This document shows positions 7,543 through 9,362 of a stretch of 9,362 bases of DNA, one piece after another; the first letter of the stretch is position 1, and the number at the start of each line of letters is the position of its first letter. The position numbers and the translations under genes are program-made. The notes below the pieces were generated by a model, which made no database searches, had not been told where the DNA came from, and saw only the letters and a list, made by a program, of their open reading frames with translations. The stretch comes from CAZOKZ01 sp964580585 (lineage in GTDB: Bacteria > Sumerlaeota > Sumerlaeia > SLMS01 > JAHLLQ01): positions 1-9,362 of the forward strand of contig CAZOKZ010000107.1 in the NCBI GenBank assembly GCA_964580585.1. Reading direction: 5' to 3'.

Positions 7543-7709
7543 ACCACGAAGGCACGAAGACACGAAGATTCACAAAGAAGGGTACGTTTTAAGAGAGGTG
7601 TCCGATTGTCGAATCATGTATATTTCGATTATCAATACTTTGAGGCAAAATATTGACAGGACGAAGAAATTTTCCTTCGTGTTCCTTTGTGTCTTCGTGC
7701 CTTCGTGGT
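7543..7709. repeat. Inverted repeat built of CACGAAG heptamers (interspersed element)
   Basis: A perfect 21-bp inverted repeat has its left arm at 7543-7563 and right arm at 7689-7709, 125 nt apart. Each arm is made of CACGAAG units at an 8-base period. On the left, three exact heptamers are separated by single G and A bases (7545-7567), followed by a degenerate CACAAAG. The right arm, read on the minus strand, shows the same series with its third unit mutated to CACAAAG, then another CACGAAG after a short offset. The central part is AT-rich. The element fills most of the gap between the phosphorylase stop (12 nt away) and pepF. CACGAAG arrays of this kind recur in intergenic DNA of many unrelated bacterial genomes; that is my recollection, not a search. 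No transposase or coding capacity is present. Confidence 0.8.
7661..7680. other. Small hairpin inside the right side of the repeat
   Basis: ACGAAG (7661-7666) and CTTCGT (7675-7680) are exact inverted copies separated by eight A/T-rich bases. The 6-bp stem lies just inside the right arm and reuses the element's ACGAAG word, so it is probably part of the repeat rather than an independent terminator. Confidence 0.45.
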
Positions 7710-7721
7710 GAATTTTTATGT

Positions 7722-9029
7722 TTATGCTCCGACGCGATCCAGCACCAGTGGCAGAGGATTTACCTCCTCGTCCCCGAGTTCGATCGAATTGCTCAGAAGC
7801 TTCAGGCATTCTTGCAATCCTCGTCCGCTGCGATGGTGGATGGTAAGAAGCGGTTCGCCCTCTGTTACCGTATCGCCGACCTTGCGATGGACGGTCAACC
7901 CAACGCCTGAATCCACGTCGTCGCTGGTTTTCATCCGACCGGCACCGAGATAATTGGCCGCGACGCCAATATTCCGTGTCTGCATGGCGGAGATTGTTCC
8001 GGCACGCGGGGCTCGGAAAATTTCCGTGTCGGACGCGACTTCCAGCAGTCGGTGTCGATCGACAATGCGTGGGTCGCCGCCTTGAGCTTCGATCCAGTGT
8101 TGGAATTTCGCCATGGCGCTTCCGTTGTCGATCAAGGCGTTCAATTCCGCGCGCGCCACCTCGGCGGACTCAACCGCTCCCCCCAGCAGCATCATTTCCG
8201 CGCCCAATTCTATGGTCATGGCACGCGTGTCGGCGGGGCCGCCGCCTTCGAGTACGTCGAGCGTTTCGAGGACTTCGAGCGCGTTTCCGATTTTTTCGCC
8301 CAGCGGTTGATTCATCTGGGTGAGCAGGGCGCTGACCTTCATCCCGAGCGATGTGCCGATGGCGACGAGCTGTTCGGCCAGTGCGCGGGCTTTTTCGGGC
8401 GTGTCCATGAAGGCTCCCGAGCCGCATTTAACGTCCATGACGAGGCATTCGGCGCCGGAAGCGGCTTTTTTCGAGAGGATGGACGCGCAGATCAGTGGGA
8501 TCGATTCGACGGTCGCGGTGACGTCACGCAAGGCGTACAGTCGTTTGTCCGCCGGAACGAAATCGTCGGTTTGTCCGATGATCGCGCAGCCAATTGTTTC
8601 GAGCTGGTGGCGAAATTCACTCTCGGAAAGTGCCCATCGATATCCGGGAATCGCGTCGAGCTTGTCGAGAGTGCCGCCCGTGTGCCCAAGACCGCGCCCA
8701 GAAACCATGGGGTCGATCAGCCCCGCTGCCGCGACCAGCGGCGCGAGGATCAGCGACACTTTGTCGCCCACTCCACCGGTCGAGTGTTTGTCCGCTTTCA
8801 CGCCGGGCACAACCGAGAGATCGTACTGCCGTCCCGAGCGCATCATCACGCGGGTCAACGCGGCGGCTTCCTCGGGGGGCATTCCGCGGAAAAAAACCGC
8901 CATGAGGAACGCAGATATTTGGTACTCTTCGACTTGGCCGTCGAGGTATCCCTGGATGACGTGTTCCAACTCGGCGGGATCGAGCGCGCCGCCTTCGCGT
9001 TTTTTACGGATCAGTTCGGGGATATTCAC
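7722..9029 (-). CDS. deoA: Pyrimidine-nucleoside / thymidine phosphorylase
   Basis: This 435-residue enzyme splits thymidine, and possibly uridine, with phosphate into the base and (deoxy)ribose-1-phosphate in nucleoside salvage; it is a cytoplasmic dimer in known relatives. Family blocks are LIRKKREGG (6-14), the phosphate-binding KHSTGGVGDKVSL (81-93), the signature SGRGLGHTGGTLDKL (110-124), YALRDVTATVESIPL (165-179), SILSKKAA (183-190), MDVKCGSGAF (198-207) and the C-terminal GVGLTVHRKVGD hammerhead-like domain. The pyrimidine-contacting residues of E. coli thymidine phosphorylase (His85, Arg171, Ser186, Lys190) map to His82, Arg168, Ser183 and Lys187 with a constant offset of three, so it should be active. 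The signature's usual Glu is Asp125. The start is GTG, chosen because GGGAG lies 6 nt upstream and the N-terminus matches the family. Sequence alone does not settle DeoA versus Pdp specificity. Confidence 0.95.
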   Translation of the reverse strand: MNIPELIRKKREGGALDPAELEHVIQGYLDGQVEEYQISAFLMAVFFRGMPPEEAAALTRVMMRSGRQYDLSVVPGVKADKHSTGGVGDKVSLILAPLVAAAGLIDPMVSGRGLGHTGGTLDKLDAIPGYRWALSESEFRHQLETIGCAIIGQTDDFVPADKRLYALRDVTATVESIPLICASILSKKAASGAECLVMDVKCGSGAFMDTPEKARALAEQLVAIGTSLGMKVSALLTQMNQPLGEKIGNALEVLETLDVLEGGGPADTRAMTIELGAEMMLLGGAVESAEVARAELNALIDNGSAMAKFQHWIEAQGGDPRIVDRHRLLEVASDTEIFRAPRAGTISAMQTRNIGVAANYLGAGRMKTSDDVDSGVGLTVHRKVGDTVTEGEPLLTIHHRSGRGLQECLKLLSNSIELGDEEVNPLPLVLDRVGA

Positions 9030-9074
9030 GTGGAGCTCCCAGGAATGACGGATTCGATTCCATCAGGCAAGATC

Positions 9075-9103
9075 ATCCAACACAGTTCATGTGCAACGGT
9101 CAA
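9075..9103 (-). promoter_or_regulatory. Candidate promoter of the phosphorylase gene
   Basis: On the minus strand TTGACC (9103-9098; five of six matches to the -35 consensus) is followed after 17 bp by TTGGAT (9080-9075; three of six matches to -10). Transcription would begin about 40 nt before the GTG start. The -35 box and spacing are good, the -10 is poor. Confidence 0.35.
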
Positions 9104-9162
9104 TGGTTGTGAGAATGGCGGAGGGGAAGAGACAGGATGTCAACGCCCTGGGGGAAGAGATT

Positions 9163-9184
9163 GCTTGTGAATTCCTGCACAAGC
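9163..9184. promoter_or_regulatory. Operator-like dyad in the divergent spacer
   Basis: GCTTGTG (9163-9169) and CACAAGC (9178-9184) form a perfect 7-bp inverted repeat around an 8-bp centre, giving a 15-bp centre-to-centre spacing. It lies between the divergently read phosphorylase and plus-strand genes and is not followed by a T-run on either strand, so a regulator site is more likely than a terminator. No specific regulator is identified. Confidence 0.35.
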
Positions 9185-9217
9185 GTGAAACAAAAATTGC
9201 TCATTGAGCGTCTTCCA

Positions 9218-9245
9218 TTCTGATGCAACCATTCCGTAATAGAAT
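9218..9245 (+). promoter_or_regulatory. Weak candidate promoter for the rightward gene
   Basis: TAGAAT (9240-9245) matches five of six -10 consensus bases, and TTCTGA (9218-9223) sits 16 bp upstream as a poor -35 (three of six). It would give a leader of about 60 nt for the plus-strand gene at 9311. Based on the -10 box only. Confidence 0.25.
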
Positions 9246-9301
9246 AGATTCGCGTGGAAATCGTAGGGTGGGTATTCGGGCGGCGAATCGTTTGAATTTC
9301 C

Positions 9302-9307
9302 GAGGTG
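9302..9307 (+). promoter_or_regulatory. Ribosome-binding site fixing the start of the rightward gene
   Basis: GAGGTG lies immediately before ACG and the ATG at 9311, a Shine-Dalgarno core (GAGG) with about 5 nt spacing. It is the main evidence that the short reading frame at the window edge is a real gene start. Confidence 0.6.
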
Positions 9308-9310
9308 ACG

Positions 9311-9362
9311 ATGATGATCCAACGCGTCAAACGCGAATCGGGTAAGCTGGACGATCGTTTGG
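9311..9362 (+). CDS. Start of an unidentified gene, cut by the window edge
   Basis: Only the first 17 codons are present, reading MMIQRVKRESGKLDDRL. An in-frame TGA at 9293-9295 means the start must lie between there and the second ATG (9314). The first ATG is preferred because a GAGGTG ribosome-binding site precedes it. The frame stays open to the last base of the window. It is read divergently from the phosphorylase, 281 nt away. The visible residues are basic and polar, with no signal peptide, and are too few to name a family. Confidence 0.6.
   Translation, partial: MMIQRVKRESGKLDDRL

Noticed and set aside
7653..7658. Exact TTGACA on the plus strand within the repeat
   Set aside because: No acceptable -10 box lies 16-18 bp downstream, and there is no plus-strand gene there to serve.
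7570..7809. A minus-strand 79-codon frame covering the repeat
   Set aside because: Its middle (HHEGTKTQRNTKE) is simply the translated CACGAAG repeat, and its start lies inside the phosphorylase gene in another frame.
8052..9170. A 372-codon plus-strand open frame opposite the phosphorylase
   Set aside because: It is antisense to a fully conserved phosphorylase, is rich in Arg, Gly and Phe without recognisable domains, and runs into the divergent spacer. It is a shadow frame.
9100..9330. A 76-codon minus-strand frame in the divergent spacer
   Set aside because: It overlaps the better supported plus-strand start at 9311, has no convincing ribosome-binding site, and resembles no known protein.
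1..9362. Looked for tRNA or rRNA genes, CRISPR arrays, transposase genes and phage attachment sites
   Set aside because: No sequence with the required features was found; the only repeat of note is the CACGAAG element.

Overview
The window looks like chromosomal DNA of a Gram-negative-type environmental bacterium, GC roughly 50-60% with local variation. I cannot fix the phylum. A CACGAAG-type interspersed repeat and an ArsS-type radical SAM gene are both things I associate with uncultured PVC/FCB-like and similar lineages, but that is a weak inference. No rRNA, tRNA, CRISPR array, integrase or transposase was seen.

Layout: six complete genes lie on the minus strand and are read right to left. 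In transcription order they are: pyrimidine-nucleoside/thymidine phosphorylase (9029-7722, GTG start); a 280-nt gap holding a long inverted repeat built from CACGAAG heptamers; oligoendopeptidase F (7441-5633); an acyltransferase-3 membrane protein starting 4 nt after the peptidase stop (5628-4426); an ArsS-type radical SAM protein with a Cys-rich C-terminus (4346-3360); a 593-residue protein of unknown function joining a DUF4424-like N-terminal domain to a LexA/S24-like C-terminal domain (3294-1513); and a WbpA-type UDP-N-acetylhexosamine 6-dehydrogenase (1395-73). At the right edge a plus-strand gene begins divergently (9311 onward) and runs out of the window. The 281-nt divergent spacer holds a candidate promoter, a 7-bp dyad and leader inverted repeats.

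How they fit together: the phosphorylase (nucleoside salvage) and PepF (peptide turnover) are housekeeping catabolic functions. The acyltransferase and the nucleotide-sugar dehydrogenase fit surface polysaccharide synthesis and decoration, but three genes separate them from each other or from other sugar genes, so this is not a polysaccharide cluster within view. ArsS-type enzymes belong to arsenosugar biosynthesis, but no arsM or other arsenic gene is visible here. Only pepF and the acyltransferase are spaced tightly enough to argue for one translationally linked unit. The most unusual item is the 593-residue fusion protein, which keeps an S24-type serine position but lacks the expected catalytic lysine and sits in more AT-rich DNA than its neighbours.
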